DNA of 64,000 nt from Herpetosiphon giganteus (GCF_016907925.1 NZ_JAFBCZ010000021.1:53046-117045), one strand, 5' to 3'. Positions 26,320 through 34,425 are shown, counted from the stretch's first letter. The notes: a model not told the origin generated them from the sequence alone. Numbers and translations: made by a program.

Positions 26320-27617
26320 TGGAATCCTCCACGCAAAGAGCGAGCTTGCAAAAGTTCGCGGTAGGTGGCTAGGGTTTGCCGCGCCACAACCGGCCAATCA
26401 AAACTCCGGCGCACAATCGCCGCTCCAGCAGCACCCCATTGCGGCCAGTATTCGCGCAAATCGAGCGCTAAACGCAGCGCATTGGCCAAAGCCCGTTGAT
26501 TGTTCGCTGGCACCAACAAGCCATTATGGCCGCTGATAACTTTATCGGGAATGCCACCAGCAGCGGTTGCTACCACCGGCAAGCGATGAATCATCGCCTC
26601 AAGCGTAACCAACGACGAACCTTCATACAAGGTTGGATGAATGAACAAATCAACATGTTCATACAATGAATGCAATTCACGATCACTCAGACGACCGAGC
26701 AGGCTGACATGTTGCGCCAAACCCAGATTTTGGGCTTGCTGCTCCAAGGCTGGTTGCTCTTTGCCAGTGCCAACCATCAACAAGCGCCAGTTTGCAGGCA
26801 ACACAGCGCGCAATTCAGCCAAGGCCGCAAGCAACAGATGGTAGCCCTTGTTGCGCTCCAAACGACTGACGGTTAAAAACACAACCTCGCTGCTGGCTAA
26901 ATCCAAGCGTTGCGCTAAATCATGGCCCAATTCAGCATCTACCTGCTCCAAGGCTTCGGCAACATCAATCGCCGAAGGCAAAACCGCCACCCGCGCAGGA
27001 TCAACGCCCAAAAAATGTGGCAGATCATCGGCGGTGCAGGCATCGGTGGCAATTGCACAATCTGCTTGGCGATGGCTCCACGAATATTGGGCGCGAAACG
27101 GCGCATAAGCCAGCTGCTTGCGCCAATCAACATTCTTATATTCTTCCATGCCATGCGGGTTGGCAATATGCGGAATGCGGCGCAAATCTGGCTGCTGCTG
27201 GCGAATTAAGCCCCAGCCCAAAGCACACAAGCCTTGGCTATGCACGATGTCAATCTGGCCTTGCTGGGCGGTTTTGGCCACCGCGCTGGCTTGCTGCCAG
27301 GTAAAAATCGGATAATTAATTTGGCGGCCAAGAATACTGTTTGGCCGCAACCAAGGGCTGGTGCGATCATAGCGGGTTTCGTGCACGCGAATCAACGGGT
27401 TTTGGCACAAGCGAGCATAGGCCTCGCCTGAACTTGGCGCAGCATCAGGAATCGTTTGGGTCCAGAGATCGAGCTTAACGCCCAAATCGCTCAAATGGGT
27501 GACCAAATGAAACACATGGCGTTCGATGCCACCAAAGCCGTGTAACGGAAAAACCGCCCGACAAAGCATGGCGACACGCAATTGATCATCGATTGAAGGC
27601 GCAGGCGTTGTTGACAT
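26316..27617 (-). CDS. Glycosyltransferase family 4 (GT-B)
   Basis: 433 residues. The donor-binding half shows VVFLTVSRLERNKGYHLLLAAL, then HVSLLGRLSDREL, and the E-x7-E motif in LYEGSSLVTLEAM with GGIPDKVISGHNGLLV. The acceptor half begins VAMLCRAVFPLHGFGGIERHVFHLV. A retaining enzyme adding a nucleotide-activated sugar to a lipid or polysaccharide precursor at the cytoplasmic membrane face; the sugar cannot be told. It is first in a three-gene run with the YIP1 and BtuF-like genes. The epimerase and GT2 genes upstream on the same strand suggest a surface-glycan locus. Confidence 0.92.
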   Translation of the reverse strand: MSTTPAPSIDDQLRVAMLCRAVFPLHGFGGIERHVFHLVTHLSDLGVKLDLWTQTIPDAAPSSGEAYARLCQNPLIRVHETRYDRTSPWLRPNSILGRQINYPIFTWQQASAVAKTAQQGQIDIVHSQGLCALGWGLIRQQQPDLRRIPHIANPHGMEEYKNVDWRKQLAYAPFRAQYSWSHRQADCAIATDACTADDLPHFLGVDPARVAVLPSAIDVAEALEQVDAELGHDLAQRLDLASSEVVFLTVSRLERNKGYHLLLAALAELRAVLPANWRLLMVGTGKEQPALEQQAQNLGLAQHVSLLGRLSDRELHSLYEHVDLFIHPTLYEGSSLVTLEAMIHRLPVVATAAGGIPDKVISGHNGLLVPANNQRALANALRLALDLREYWPQWGAAGAAIVRRSFDWPVVARQTLATYRELLQARSLRGGFQ

Positions 27618-27693
27618 TGCACAACCAAACTAATTGAGTGCCCTCACCATCTTGTTCAAGGATAGGTTTTTCAACTAAGCATTGGTTGATCAC

Positions 27694-27756
27694 CACCCTT
27701 CCGTCCCGCCTCAAAGCGGGAAACGCAGGGGGATTTAATCCCCCTGCACCCCCTCA
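27694..27756. repeat. Dispersed palindromic repeat, copy 1 (within a 268-base spacer)
   Basis: 'cacccttccgtccc' - short variable hairpin - 'ggaaacgcaggggg' - 'ccccctgcaccccct'. It contains GCAGGGGGATTTAATCCCCCTGC, an uninterrupted inverted repeat (27725-27747). A near copy lies at 47151-47210. The remaining spacer 27618-27885 has no gene I can support. Confidence 0.8.
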
Positions 27757-27885
27757 AGGCCAATTTGTAGTGATCACACATCCACCGATGAACTATGGGA
27801 TCGTCGTTCCCAAGCCAGAGCTTAAGACCAATCCTTTTATCTCGCACCGCACTGAGGGCGAGGTTGGGTAAGGGCATACCCAAAA

Positions 27886-28875
27886 TTACCAATAAGCTTC
27901 GCGAAAATCGCGATAAAAACCGACTGTATGCTCTAGGCCTTGGCGCAAACTGGTGGTTGGCTGCCAGCCCAATACCGCTTGAATTCGGCGATAATCGCTA
28001 TAGACGCTGCCAATATCGATGCGGGCTTTTTCGGGGGGAAAGGGCACAAGTCGATACGAGCCAGTGCCCGCCACTTCAGTCAAGGTCGAAATCAACTGCA
28101 AATGGCTAATTGGCTCAGGGCCACCAAGATTAAACACTTGGCCATCGGCGGCAGGATTGATTGCAGCCAACAAAAAGGCTTCAACCGCATCATCAACATA
28201 GGTATAATCGCGCTGCTGCTCGCCATCGCCATAAATGCTAATCACTTCGTTATCGAGCGCTTGGCGCACAAACCAGCCCAACGCCGTTTGGCGGGCGTGG
28301 CGCACCAACATGCGCGGCCCATAGGTGTTGGTCATGCGCAAAGCACAAGCCCGAATCCCATAGACATTATTGTAGAGAATGTGATACCACTCGCCAGCCA
28401 TTTTGTTGATGCCATTCACATCAGTTGGGTGCAACAGATGCTGCTCATCGACTGGCACATAATCGGGGCGGCCATAGATTTGGCGGGTGCTGGCAAAAAC
28501 AATCTTGATTGCAGGATTATTGTGGCGGCAAGCTTCCAAAATCGAAAGCTGCGCGCGACAATTAATATCCAAGTCGTTGAAGGGATTCTCCATTGAATCA
28601 ATATGGCTAACCTGACCAGCGAGATTAAACAGATAATCTTGGCCTTGCACCAAATATTGCAACGAATGTTGGTCGCGCACATCGGCAATGTTAATTCGAA
28701 CGTGGTCGGCCAAGCCGTGCACATTCGCCATATTGCCGCCATACTCTGGCACCAATGAATCAACAATAACAACTTCTGCGCCTAAATCAACCAAGCGAAA
28801 GGCTAAATTCGAGCCAATAAAACCCAAACCGCCAGTAATCAAACAGCGCTTACCGCGAAATGCCTGCTGTATCAC
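27886..28875 (-). CDS. NAD-dependent sugar epimerase/dehydratase (extended SDR)
   Basis: 329 residues. GGLGFIGS (15-22) is the NAD-binding loop and VVIVDSLVPEYGG gives the coenzyme-specific acid. FAST (127-130) contains the usual Ser/Thr, and DGEQQRDYTYVDDAVEAF is typical of sugar-nucleotide epimerases. The normal catalytic Tyr of YxxxK is not there: the aligned residues are N154-G-I-N-K158. So the general-base Tyr may be replaced, or the enzyme belongs to a subgroup with altered chemistry. It lies beside a GT2 gene and probably supplies a sugar nucleotide for surface glycans; substrate unknown. Confidence 0.85.
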   Translation of the reverse strand: MIQQAFRGKRCLITGGLGFIGSNLAFRLVDLGAEVVIVDSLVPEYGGNMANVHGLADHVRINIADVRDQHSLQYLVQGQDYLFNLAGQVSHIDSMENPFNDLDINCRAQLSILEACRHNNPAIKIVFASTRQIYGRPDYVPVDEQHLLHPTDVNGINKMAGEWYHILYNNVYGIRACALRMTNTYGPRMLVRHARQTALGWFVRQALDNEVISIYGDGEQQRDYTYVDDAVEAFLLAAINPAADGQVFNLGGPEPISHLQLISTLTEVAGTGSYRLVPFPPEKARIDIGSVYSDYRRIQAVLGWQPTTSLRQGLEHTVGFYRDFREAYW

Positions 28876-28895
28876 ACAACCTCCATACGAGCCAT

Positions 28896-29660
28896 TTAGC
28901 CTACGTCACGCCCAAGCGCGCGTTGGCGAGCGGCTTGTTCCTTAAGATGCTTGCCAAGGATGACCAATTTCCACCACAGCTGCAACAACTGAATCAGCGT
29001 GCGCCACAAACGGGGGAAATTAAAAAACTGTGATTTGCCATACGTCCGATGATAATGATGGACTGGCACTTCGGCGAAATTAAAGCCTGCATCCTGCAAC
29101 TTTTTCACCAATTCCAAACAAATTGTGCCGCTATCCGATTCGAGATTGACTACATCGAAAACATTACGCCGAATCAACCGAAAATCGCAATCAACATCAC
29201 GTAATTTAAAGCCAAATAAAAATTTGACTCCATGGTGATAGATTCGACCAATAATTTTCCGATGCAATGGGTCAGAACGGGCAATCTTGTAGCCGTTGAC
29301 AATATCAACCTCAGGGGTTAGCTGTTGGTACAAATCGCGTAATTCATTGGGGTCGTATTGGGCATCGCCATCGGTATAAAACACCAAATCTTTGGTGGCC
29401 GAGGCAAAGCCGGTGCGTAACGCTCCGCCGTAACCGCGGTTTTTAGGGTGGTGAATTGGGCGAAAACGTGGATATTTGGTGGCTAAATCATCAAGCACTT
29501 GCGCGGTATAATCACTGCTACCATCGTTAACCACGATCACTTCATAATCATCGGTGAGTTCGGGTAAAACGTGAAATGCTGTGATCACCAAGCTACCAAT
29601 GGTGCCAGCATCGTTATAGGCAGGAAAGAAGACCGAAATACTTGGACGTTCGCTGGTCAT
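28896..29660 (-). CDS. Glycosyltransferase family 2 (dolichol-phosphate-mannose-synthase-like)
   Basis: 254 residues. The GT-A core shows SVFFPAYNDAG, VIVVNDGSSD (44-48 VNDGS) and the metal-binding DGDAQYD (D97, D99). GFKLRDVDCDFRLIRR is the conserved acceptor-side segment of the DPM1-like subgroup. No transmembrane helix except a possible interfacial helix near 215-235 (LWRTLIQLLQLWWKLVILG). It likely transfers a sugar to a polyprenyl-phosphate carrier at the inner membrane. It runs toward the epimerase gene with a 20-base gap. Confidence 0.92.
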   Translation of the reverse strand: MTSERPSISVFFPAYNDAGTIGSLVITAFHVLPELTDDYEVIVVNDGSSDYTAQVLDDLATKYPRFRPIHHPKNRGYGGALRTGFASATKDLVFYTDGDAQYDPNELRDLYQQLTPEVDIVNGYKIARSDPLHRKIIGRIYHHGVKFLFGFKLRDVDCDFRLIRRNVFDVVNLESDSGTICLELVKKLQDAGFNFAEVPVHHYHRTYGKSQFFNFPRLWRTLIQLLQLWWKLVILGKHLKEQAARQRALGRDVG

Positions 29661-29693
29661 TTATAATCCTTTGACTGGTTTTTAATCGTTTTG

Positions 29694-30473
29694 ATGCAGA
29701 GTACTAGCAGCGATTATAGCAGAAAGCGCCACGCCTGCCGCCAAAGCTTGGTGTTAATTGGGCTACTTTGGCTTTTAATTGGTTGTGGTTCCAATGCCCC
29801 AACCCCAAGGCCAACCATCACATGGCGTTTGGCCCAGCCAGTTGCCGCCACAATCACCATCGGGCCAACCTATACGCCGCAAGCAAGCGAGGTTCCGCCA
29901 ATGCAACCAACCCATGTCAGCGATAAAGTGCTTTATTTGACCTTTGATGATGGCCCCGACCCAACTTGGACACCCAAAATACTTGCTTTGCTGGCCCAGC
30001 ATCATACCCAAGCCACCTTTTTTGTGCTCGGACGCAATGCCCAAACCTATCCCGAAATTATTGAACAACAACGCTTGGCTGGCCATCTGCTGGCAAACCA
30101 CAGCTGGAGCCACCCCGACCTGACCCAGCTTGATCAAGCAAGTGTATTCCACGAGCTGAGTGCAACCCAAGCCTTGTTGGGCGCAACTGCCAGCAGTTGT
30201 TTTCGGCCACCTTATGGCAAGCATAACCAGCAAACTACTGCCAGCGCCGATCAATTGGGTTTACGCATGGTGTTGTGGGATGTGGATAGCGCTGATTGGA
30301 AACAACCAGGCACTGAGGAAATTGTGGCTCGCATTCGCAGCCAAGTGCGCGATGGAGCCGTGGTGTTGCTACACGATGGCGGTGGTTCGCGCCAACAAAC
30401 AATCGAGGCCTTGGAGATTCTACTGCCTGAGCTAGCTGCCCAAGGCTATCGCTTCGTCGCCGCCTGTAGTTAA
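29694..30473 (+). CDS. Lipoprotein polysaccharide deacetylase (CE4, NodB domain)
   Basis: 259 residues. Lipobox LIGC places the lipidated Cys at 31, followed by a Thr/Pro-rich linker. All CE4 motifs are present: TFDDGPD (D85, D86), HSWSHPD (zinc His136 and His140), RPPYG, DVDSADW and VVLLHDGG. It should remove N-acetyl groups from a wall glycan (peptidoglycan or another GlcNAc polymer) outside the membrane. ATG 29694 has no clear ribosome site and a TTG lies just before it, so the exact start is uncertain. Divergent from the GT2 gene. Confidence 0.9.
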   Translation: MQSTSSDYSRKRHACRQSLVLIGLLWLLIGCGSNAPTPRPTITWRLAQPVAATITIGPTYTPQASEVPPMQPTHVSDKVLYLTFDDGPDPTWTPKILALLAQHHTQATFFVLGRNAQTYPEIIEQQRLAGHLLANHSWSHPDLTQLDQASVFHELSATQALLGATASSCFRPPYGKHNQQTTASADQLGLRMVLWDVDSADWKQPGTEEIVARIRSQVRDGAVVLLHDGGGSRQQTIEALEILLPELAAQGYRFVAACS

Positions 30474-30478
30474 ACGAA

Positions 30479-30514
30479 AATCGCTAGCGATACAACACTG
30501 TATCACTAGCGATT
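30479..30514. terminator. Hairpin between convergent genes
   Basis: A 9-bp plus 5-bp stem with one mismatch and a 6-base loop (30479-30493 with 30500-30514), 5 bases after the deacetylase stop and 25 bases after the YeaQ-like gene end on the other strand. No long T-tract, but the position suits a two-way terminator. Confidence 0.6.
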
Positions 30515-30538
30515 CCACAGATCAGAGCCAGTTGAGGC

Positions 30539-30796
30539 TTAGCGGACGCGTCCGCGTTGGAAGAGGTTTACAATCCCAAGCAAGACGACTGCACCAATCA
30601 AAGCGGTCAAGACGCTCCACAAGTTGAACACATTAGCGGTCACGTCGCGGTTGATCAAAAAACCGCCGATGAAAGCTCCGATGATACCGACAACAATATT
30701 CAATACTGTGCCTTGTTGAGCATCGGTGTTCATAATTTTGCTAGCAACCCAACCGATCAATGCGCCGAAGATAAGCCATGCAATAAGTGAAAACAT
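30539..30796 (-). CDS. GlsB/YeaQ/YmgE-family stress membrane protein, copy 2
   Basis: 85 residues from ATG 30796 (GGAGGA upstream). Three hydrophobic helices carry the Gly-rich family pattern: LIAWLIFGALIGWVASKIM, VLNIVVGIIGAFIGGFL, WSVLTALIGAVVLLGIVN. Transglycosylase-associated proteins of this family are small inner-membrane proteins tied to stress responses; mechanism unknown. It is a near copy of the gene at 30865-31122 (about six substitutions in 85 residues) and lies 68 bases downstream on the same strand, so both are probably expressed from the upstream promoters. Confidence 0.92.
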   Translation of the reverse strand: MFSLIAWLIFGALIGWVASKIMNTDAQQGTVLNIVVGIIGAFIGGFLINRDVTANVFNLWSVLTALIGAVVLLGIVNLFQRGRVR

Positions 30797-30864
30797 TATA
30801 GATTCCTCCAAATAGTTAATTCAATATCAGTGCTTGTTGATACTAATTAAGTAAGCTTCAAAAC

Positions 30865-31122
30865 TTAGCGAACGCGGCCACGTTGGACCAAGTTGACGAT
30901 TGCGAGTAAGACAACTGCGCCAATCAACGAGGTCAAGACGCTCCACAAGTTGAACACGTTAGCGGTTACGTCGCGATTGACCAAAAAACCGCCGATGAAT
31001 GCACCAATGATACCGACGACAATATTTAATACTGCGCCTTGTTGAGCATCAGTGTTCATAATTTTGCTAGCGACCCAACCGATCAATGCGCCGAAGATAA
31101 GCCAAGCGATAAGTGAAAACAT
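30865..31122 (-). CDS. GlsB/YeaQ/YmgE-family stress membrane protein, copy 1
   Basis: 85 residues from ATG 31122 (GGAGGA upstream); the longer in-frame extension runs through the promoter repeats and is rejected. Same three-helix, Gly-rich layout as its twin, with differences at the AQQGA, VNRD, TSLIG and LAIVNLVQ positions. The upstream region carries three copies of a sigma-54-like element. A motif agtgcttgttg(a/t)tacta lies before both genes (30829-30845 and 31152-31168), so the duplication included part of the leader. Confidence 0.92.
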   Translation of the reverse strand: MFSLIAWLIFGALIGWVASKIMNTDAQQGAVLNIVVGIIGAFIGGFLVNRDVTANVFNLWSVLTSLIGAVVLLAIVNLVQRGRVR

Positions 31123-31180
31123 TGTGATTCCTCCATTAGTTTGTTTCAAATAGTGCTTGTTGTTACTACTGTGATTGCTT

Positions 31181-31197
31181 ATGCAGAAAGTGTGCCA
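31181..31197 (-). promoter_or_regulatory. Sigma-54-like -24/-12 element, copy 1
   Basis: On the minus strand TGGCACACTTTCTGCAT. GG and GC are separated as in the sigma-54 consensus TGGCAC-N5-TTGCA, with one mismatch (CTGC for TTGC). A start site about 12 bases past the GC would lie near 31171, leaving a leader of about 50 bases before ATG 31122. Whether this organism has RpoN cannot be seen here. Confidence 0.55.
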
Positions 31198-31269
31198 GCA
31201 TTTCTTTTTCAGTAGTTGTACATTGTTTCGTTTGCCTATCAATGTACTTGTTGTTCTACTGTTGCTCTA

Positions 31270-31286
31270 ATGCAGAAAGTGTGCCA
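31270..31286 (-). promoter_or_regulatory. Sigma-54-like -24/-12 element, copy 2
   Basis: The identical 17-base word, 89 bases upstream of copy 1. Similarity extends beyond it: both are followed (minus strand) by related CAAC/GAAC-rich leader sequence with a (g)t(a/g)cttgttgtt word on the plus strand. Confidence 0.5.
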
Positions 31287-31338
31287 GCGTTTTTCTGTTG
31301 GTAATCGACAGTTGTAAACCTGTTCTGCCGAAATATAA

Positions 31339-31355
31339 ATGCAGAAAGTGTGCCA
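31339..31355 (-). promoter_or_regulatory. Sigma-54-like -24/-12 element, copy 3
   Basis: The identical 17-base word, 69 bases upstream of copy 2. Flanks differ, so the word itself is what is conserved. Confidence 0.45.
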
Positions 31356-31677
31356 CCATTGAAAGGATGAAGGATGAGGTCAAAAGTCAGAAGGATAAAG
31401 GATGAGGGATGAAGTAAGAACAAAGAGCATAGAACATAGATTTAGGGGTCAGGATTCAGAGGCGAGGGGTCAGAGGTTGGGATTTAACCCAGAGGCGCAG
31501 AGAAATATGGCTTTGGGCTATTGGCTTTCGGTCAATCATAGGAATTTCCAACCATGCTTCCGCTCGCCCATAGCCTAGAGCCTATAGCCTCATTCCCTTG
31601 GTGCTCTTCGTGGATCAAAAAATTAACCTTCGCGATCTTCGCGTGCTTCGCGGTTTCAGGCCTTCGTGGATCAAAAA
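31356..31677. repeat. Intergenic spacer made of recurring words; no gene seen
   Basis: 'ggatgaaggatgagg' runs (31364-31410), 'gaggggtcag' repeats, 'agcctagagcct' (31572-31583) and 'cttcgtggatcaaaaa' twice (near 31608 and 31663). The same words recur at 16281-16587 and 49930-50400. I see no coding region. Confidence 0.7.
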
Positions 31678-32196
31678 CTAATCTGGCTCGAAGCCCAAAA
31701 TATCGATCCGTGAATTGCTGAGCACCACCCAATCGCCAGTTTGCAGCTGTTCATTGGGCAATTTGGCCACATTTGGGCCGGTTATGGTCGTGCGCAGGCC
31801 AATGCTGCCAACCCCAACCGCAACAATCGCCTCGACATAGCTCACTGCATAGCCCAAATCATCACGCCGCTCCCACGTAATTAACTCTTGGATACAGCCA
31901 TAGGCCAGTGGCATGGTGCTCAGCCCATTGCCAACCTCTGGCTCGATTGCCATACGCTGAGTATCTGCTGGTTGCAAGGCGACTCGGCTCAGCTGAAACA
32001 CCAAGCGCGCTGTGCCATAACGCCCCGCATGGGCCTGATTCACATGATTATGGCGATCAACAACACCTAAGCGCACTTGCTTAAAGCCCAGCACAATTAA
32101 GGGCAAAAAGCGTTGCCCGCTGCTATGCATCCTACCTGGAATCAATTCTTCGAAGCAGGAATGTAATTGCAGTGCTTGAGATTTTGGAAAACGCAT
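31678..32196 (-). CDS. Uncharacterised protein coupled to an aminotransferase gene
   Basis: 172 residues; I do not recognise the family. The start ATG overlaps the aminotransferase stop by one base (TGATG), which supports reality and coupling. No signal peptide or membrane helix. The C-terminal half (GYAVSYVEAIVAVGVGSIGLRTTITGPNVAKLPNEQLQTGDWVVLSNSRIDILGF) has the pattern of a small beta-barrel with a TGDWV turn. Possibly an accessory binding or regulatory protein; this is a guess. Confidence 0.6.
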   Translation of the reverse strand: MRFPKSQALQLHSCFEELIPGRMHSSGQRFLPLIVLGFKQVRLGVVDRHNHVNQAHAGRYGTARLVFQLSRVALQPADTQRMAIEPEVGNGLSTMPLAYGCIQELITWERRDDLGYAVSYVEAIVAVGVGSIGLRTTITGPNVAKLPNEQLQTGDWVVLSNSRIDILGFEPD

Positions 32197-33359
32197 CAGC
32201 TTCGGCTCCCTAAGCGCTTGAGTTTTTCAGCAGCGGCGGCAATCGTTTCGGGCTTTTTGGCAAAGCAAAAACGCACCATCCCCGATTGATAGCCATCATG
32301 GTAGAAGGCTGATGGGGGAATCGCCGCCACGCCAATGTCGCTAATCAGATAGCGACAAAATTCTGCATCATTATCCCAGCCCAAATCGCGAATATCAGCC
32401 ATCACAAAATAGGTGCCTTGTGGCGGCAACACATACAAGCCTGCATCACCCAATGCTTTGACCAATTGCGTTCGCCGCGCACTATAAAATTGCAATAATT
32501 GGCGTTCGTATGGCTCGCCAGCATTCAAGCCAACCACCGCTGCCGCTTGCAAAGGCGTGGCGCTAGCAAACGTCACGAATTGATGCACCCGCCGAATCGC
32601 CTCGGTTAGTGGATTGGGCGCAATCGCATAGCCAATTTTCCAGCCAGTTACGCTAAATGTTTTGCCAGTGCTGCTGATGGTGACTGTGCGATCCCACATG
32701 CCTGGCAAGGTGGCAATCGCGCAATGCTGATGATCTTCAAAGACCAAGCGATCGTAGACTTCATCGCTCAATACCAACAGATCGTGCTCAATGGCAATTG
32801 CTGCCAGCTGGCTCAGCTCGGCCCGCGACCACACTTTGCCAGTTGGATTATGCGGCGTGTTTAGAATGATGGCTTTGGTTTGCGGCGTAATCGCAGCCCG
32901 AACTTGAGCAAAATCCACATCCCAGCGTGGCTCGCTCAACCGAACGTAGCGCGGAATGCCGCCAGCCATCAGCACATTTGGCGGGTAGGCATCATAATAT
33001 GGCTCGAAAATGATCACCTCATCGCCTGGATTGATCAGGGCCATAATTGTGGCAAACAAGGCTTCGGTTGCCCCGCTGGTAACGGTAATTTCCGTCTCGG
33101 GATTGACCGCAGCTTTGGTATGGCGCTCCCATGTCCGCGCAATCGCCGCTCGCAAGGTTGGCAAGCCCGTACTTGGCGCATATTGGTTGAGATCGGCATT
33201 GATGGCGCTACAAGCAGCATCTTTTAAAAATGCAGGCCCAGCAAAATCAGGAAAACCTTGGCCAAGATTAATCGCTTGATATTGCGCGGCCAAAGCGCTT
33301 ATTTCACTAAAAATTGAAGTGCCAAAGCCAGCTAAGCGATTGGCGGATTTGGGATGCAC
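32196..33359 (-). CDS. PLP-dependent aminotransferase, class I/II (YbdL/kynurenine-aminotransferase-like)
   Basis: 387 residues. The fold-type-I landmarks are visible: NLGQGFPDF near the N-terminus, VTSGATEALFA, NTPHNPTGKVW (NPTG 171-174), LSDEVYDRLVF (Asp199 and Tyr202 contact PLP) and SSTGKTFSVTGWKIGY, where Lys233 binds PLP. The NLGQGFPDF and RFCFAKK segments point to the methionine/glutamine-kynurenine transaminase branch rather than aspartate aminotransferases. Cytoplasmic; probably 2-oxo acid dependent transamination of Met, Gln or aromatic amino acids. Next gene overlaps by one base. Confidence 0.9.
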   Translation of the reverse strand: MHPKSANRLAGFGTSIFSEISALAAQYQAINLGQGFPDFAGPAFLKDAACSAINADLNQYAPSTGLPTLRAAIARTWERHTKAAVNPETEITVTSGATEALFATIMALINPGDEVIIFEPYYDAYPPNVLMAGGIPRYVRLSEPRWDVDFAQVRAAITPQTKAIILNTPHNPTGKVWSRAELSQLAAIAIEHDLLVLSDEVYDRLVFEDHQHCAIATLPGMWDRTVTISSTGKTFSVTGWKIGYAIAPNPLTEAIRRVHQFVTFASATPLQAAAVVGLNAGEPYERQLLQFYSARRTQLVKALGDAGLYVLPPQGTYFVMADIRDLGWDNDAEFCRYLISDIGVAAIPPSAFYHDGYQSGMVRFCFAKKPETIAAAAEKLKRLGSRS

Positions 33360-33369
33360 AACAAGCCTC

Positions 33370-34353
33370 CTAGCCTGTAATCACGACTTTACCAGTGCCG
33401 CCTTCGGTTGCCACACGCACGATCCCAGCCAAGTCATCGAGGGCGACGGTGGTATCGACATGCGGTGCCAAACGACCATCGGCAAACATCGCACTCACAT
33501 CAGCGATCAGTTTGCCAAGCACTTGCGGGGTTTGGCGGTTGAGCCAGCGGCCAAGCCAAAACCCACGAATTGTCGCTTCGCTAAAGATAATCCGGCCATC
33601 AATCTGAATTGGTTGGTTGCTCAACAAACCATACACGATCATTTGGCCATAGGGTGCCATTGCATTGAAGACTGCTGTACCAGTTTCACCAGCAACTGCA
33701 TCAATCGCTTTAGCAATACCTTTTTGGCAGGTAATTTCCTTCCAGCGCTCGGCCAGATCGTCGCCGGGATGGGTTATTACGCCAAGTGCGCCAGCGTCAA
33801 GCAAAGCTTGGGCTTGTTCGGCTTTGCGCACGGTCGCCACCACTTTGAAGCCACGAACTGCGGCCAATTGCAACATCGCGCGGCCCAAATGCGAAGCGCC
33901 GGCAGTTACCAAGACTGGTTCGTCGGGCTGCAATTGCAATTCATCGCTCATAATCCAAGCGGTCAAATAGTTGACCCACGTGCAAGCAGCTTGGGCATCG
34001 CTGAGCGCAGCCGGAGTTGGCACCAAAAATTGTGGCTTGACAACTGCATACTCGCGCCATGTGCCCTCGGTTCCAACTGCGCCGAGCATGAGGATAACCC
34101 GATCGCCGACTGACCAGCCAGTGACTCCCTCGCCGAGTGCTTCGATCACCCCAGCGGCCTCGTTGCCTGGGACTGCTGGTAAGTTTGGGCGCACCCCATA
34201 CGTCCCTTGAATCGTATAGACATCTGATGGATTGATCGAGCGTGCGGTTAGGCGGACTAAAACCTCGCCAGCGCCAGCGGTTGGGGTTGGCTTTTCGACC
34301 AACTGCAACACATCTGCCAAGGCTCCAAATTCATGAAATTCAATTGCTTTCAT
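33370..34353 (-). CDS. Zinc-free alcohol dehydrogenase / enoyl reductase-like MDR protein
   Basis: 327 residues from ATG 34353 (AAAGGG 5 bases upstream). The N-terminus MKAIEFHEFGALADVLQLVEKP and RSINPSDVYTIQGTYG plus PAVPGNEAAGVIEALGEGV are typical of the 2-enoyl-thioester reductase (MECR-like) branch of MDR. The coenzyme loop is VTAGASHLGRAMLQLAAVRG, where the usual A-x-G-x-V-G is partly altered (ASHLGR). No zinc-site cysteines. Probably an NADPH-dependent reductase; substrate unknown. Its promoter has a palindrome in the spacer. It ends 10 bases before the aminotransferase start, so the three leftward genes may form one operon. Confidence 0.85.
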   Translation of the reverse strand: MKAIEFHEFGALADVLQLVEKPTPTAGAGEVLVRLTARSINPSDVYTIQGTYGVRPNLPAVPGNEAAGVIEALGEGVTGWSVGDRVILMLGAVGTEGTWREYAVVKPQFLVPTPAALSDAQAACTWVNYLTAWIMSDELQLQPDEPVLVTAGASHLGRAMLQLAAVRGFKVVATVRKAEQAQALLDAGALGVITHPGDDLAERWKEITCQKGIAKAIDAVAGETGTAVFNAMAPYGQMIVYGLLSNQPIQIDGRIIFSEATIRGFWLGRWLNRQTPQVLGKLIADVSAMFADGRLAPHVDTTVALDDLAGIVRVATEGGTGKVVITG

Positions 34354-34396
34354 GGCATCCCTTTGGCATAAAACACACATCGACGTGCTAAAGTAT

Positions 34397-34425
34397 ATCG
34401 TATCCCCCATGGGGTGACATGTCAA
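34397..34425 (-). promoter_or_regulatory. Promoter with CCCCATGGGG palindrome
   Basis: On the minus strand: TTGACA (34420-34425), 17-base spacer, TACGAT (34397-34402). The spacer holds a perfect 10-base palindrome (34405-34414). A related word, CCCCCCATAGGG, lies at about 34523-34534. Probably an operator of an unlinked regulator. Confidence 0.65.

Noticed and set aside
27671..27892. Short minus-strand frame in the 27.6-27.9 kb spacer
   Set aside because: Built mostly on the dispersed hairpin repeat, with no ribosome site; the neighbouring genes are already well bounded.
30829..30845. A fourth sigma-54-like element before the second YeaQ-type gene
   Set aside because: The leader word agtgcttgttgatacta is present but the TGGCAC-N5-TGCA part is missing, so no promoter is called there.
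31181..31355. Small CRISPR array
   Set aside because: The three 17-base repeats have unequal spacers (72 and 52 bases), related flanks and no cas genes. A promoter or regulator site is a better reading.
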